This document shows, piece by piece, positions 63,448-64,000 of a stretch of DNA of 64,000 nucleotides (position 1 is the stretch's first letter; every line of letters begins with the position of its first letter). A program made the translations under genes and the position numbers. The notes under the pieces were generated by a model. That model saw nothing but the letters and a program-made list of their open reading frames with translations, was not told the origin of the DNA and did not search any database. Source of the stretch: Streptomyces mobaraensis NBRC 13819 = DSM 40847 (lineage in GTDB: Bacteria > Actinomycetota > Actinomycetes > Streptomycetales > Streptomycetaceae); contig NZ_CP072827.1 of NCBI RefSeq assembly GCF_017916255.1, positions 682,001 to 746,000 on the forward strand. Reading direction: 5' to 3'.

Positions 63448-64000
63448 ATGGCCATGGTCCGGACACGGCGCGGCGAGGACGGCGTCCTCAACCTTCCCCG
63501 GACGGCGACGGGGGTCGACCAGTTCTTCCACGCGGTCCGCGCCCGCCGGCCGCGCCGGCTGCCGGGGGTGCCCGGGGAGCCGCGCTGGCGCGGCGAGTTC
63601 GTCGCCCCGGACGCGGACGGGCCGCGCGTCACGCTCCAGGAGTTCGGTTACGCGTCCCGCGAACTCGCCCGCCACGGCGTCACGGTGGACGACACCGCGC
63701 TCGTCGGCCCGTTCCGCGTCCTCACGGCGGAGGGGCTGGACCGGCTCGCCGAGGTGTGCGACCGGCTGGAACCGGCCGCCGGATCCAGCCGGTTCATCGC
63801 CACCCGCCGACTGCGCGGCGCCGACCTCGTGTCGCCGTTCCTCCACAACATGATCCGCGACCGCGGCTTCCTGCTCGCCTGCTCCCGGATCGCCGGCGTC
63901 CCGCTGATCCCGCACCCGCTGCGGCTGCCGACGGCGCAGATCAACTACTTCGAGGGCCGCGGCCGTCCGGAGATCGTCCGGTGGCACCGGGACGGCATGG
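63448..64000 (+). CDS. Probable Fe(II)/2-oxoglutarate dioxygenase, N-terminal part (runs off the window)
   Basis: 184 codons are visible from the ATG at 63448 (GGGAGGG 7 nt upstream). The part near the edge, AQINYF followed by IVRWHRDGM, supplies the His-x-Asp metal pair of cupin-type 2OG oxygenases, placed about where it falls in phytanoyl-CoA-hydroxylase-like proteins. The distal His and Arg would lie beyond the window. It may hydroxylate a small molecule together with the flavoprotein gene before it. Confidence 0.65.
   Translation, partial: MAMVRTRRGEDGVLNLPRTATGVDQFFHAVRARRPRRLPGVPGEPRWRGEFVAPDADGPRVTLQEFGYASRELARHGVTVDDTALVGPFRVLTAEGLDRLAEVCDRLEPAAGSSRFIATRRLRGADLVSPFLHNMIRDRGFLLACSRIAGVPLIPHPLRLPTAQINYFEGRGRPEIVRWHRDGM

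Overview
The window is very GC-rich actinobacterial DNA of Streptomyces type. This shows in the strong third-position GC, the frequent GTG starts, the GGAGG-type ribosome binding sites, one rare TTA (bldA) codon, and the family content (DUF4232 and DUF4142 proteins, LytR-CpsA-Psr, a CGNR regulator, SpoIIE phosphatase). I saw no rRNA, tRNA, CRISPR array, transposase or integrase.

Positions 1 to about 32.9 kb are part of a modular type I polyketide cluster. Three giant PKS genes read leftward (25437 to 1, the last cut by the window edge) and follow assembly order: KSQ loading module plus module 1 (no KR), module 2 (DH-ER-KR), then module 3 (DH-KR) and module 4 (DH-ER-KR...). Rightward from the same divergent promoter comes a type II thioesterase. 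Next are a TetR regulator and a DHA2 drug exporter (leftward, overlapping). Last is a rightward group: an alpha/beta hydrolase, a free-standing KS with a dead AT remnant, and a free-standing ACP. The predicted chain begins as a methyl ketone, CH3-CO-CH(CH3)-CH2-CH(CH3)-CH=CH-CH2-CH(CH3)-. That order, together with the hydrolase/KS/ACP trio (the MonCII/KSX/ACPX logic of monensin and nigericin), makes a polyether ionophore pathway of the monensin/nigericin type the best inference. The epoxidase and epoxide hydrolase genes that would prove it are not in the window and would have to lie to the left or elsewhere.

From 33 kb on the genes are small units. They are: a MalY/PatB-type C-S lyase; an out-of-context ribosomal bL25; an XRE regulator divergent from a methionine aminopeptidase, with three 14-bp iterated sites between them; a Mut7-C protein; a transglycosylase-like lipoprotein; a TerA-like protein; a tyrosine phosphatase; a TTA-containing CGNR regulator divergent from a decarboxylase-like/phosphotriesterase-like pair, with two clean palindromes; a two-component system; secreted proteins; an LCP protein; and an MFS exporter.

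From 49 to 64 kb there are an S4 RNA-binding protein, two small membrane proteins, an IclR-like regulator with a Thr/Pro/Gln-rich tail, a SpoIIE phosphatase, an MFS-MarR pair separated by a 42-bp minisatellite, a lipase gene remnant, a DUF4232 lipoprotein, a PadR-flavin monooxygenase operon behind a perfect palindrome, an M64-type metallopeptidase with a small partner, an epimerase, an FAD/NAD(P) protein, and a probable Fe(II)/2-oxoglutarate dioxygenase cut by the right edge. Tandem repeats are concentrated at 50.7-55.9 kb.
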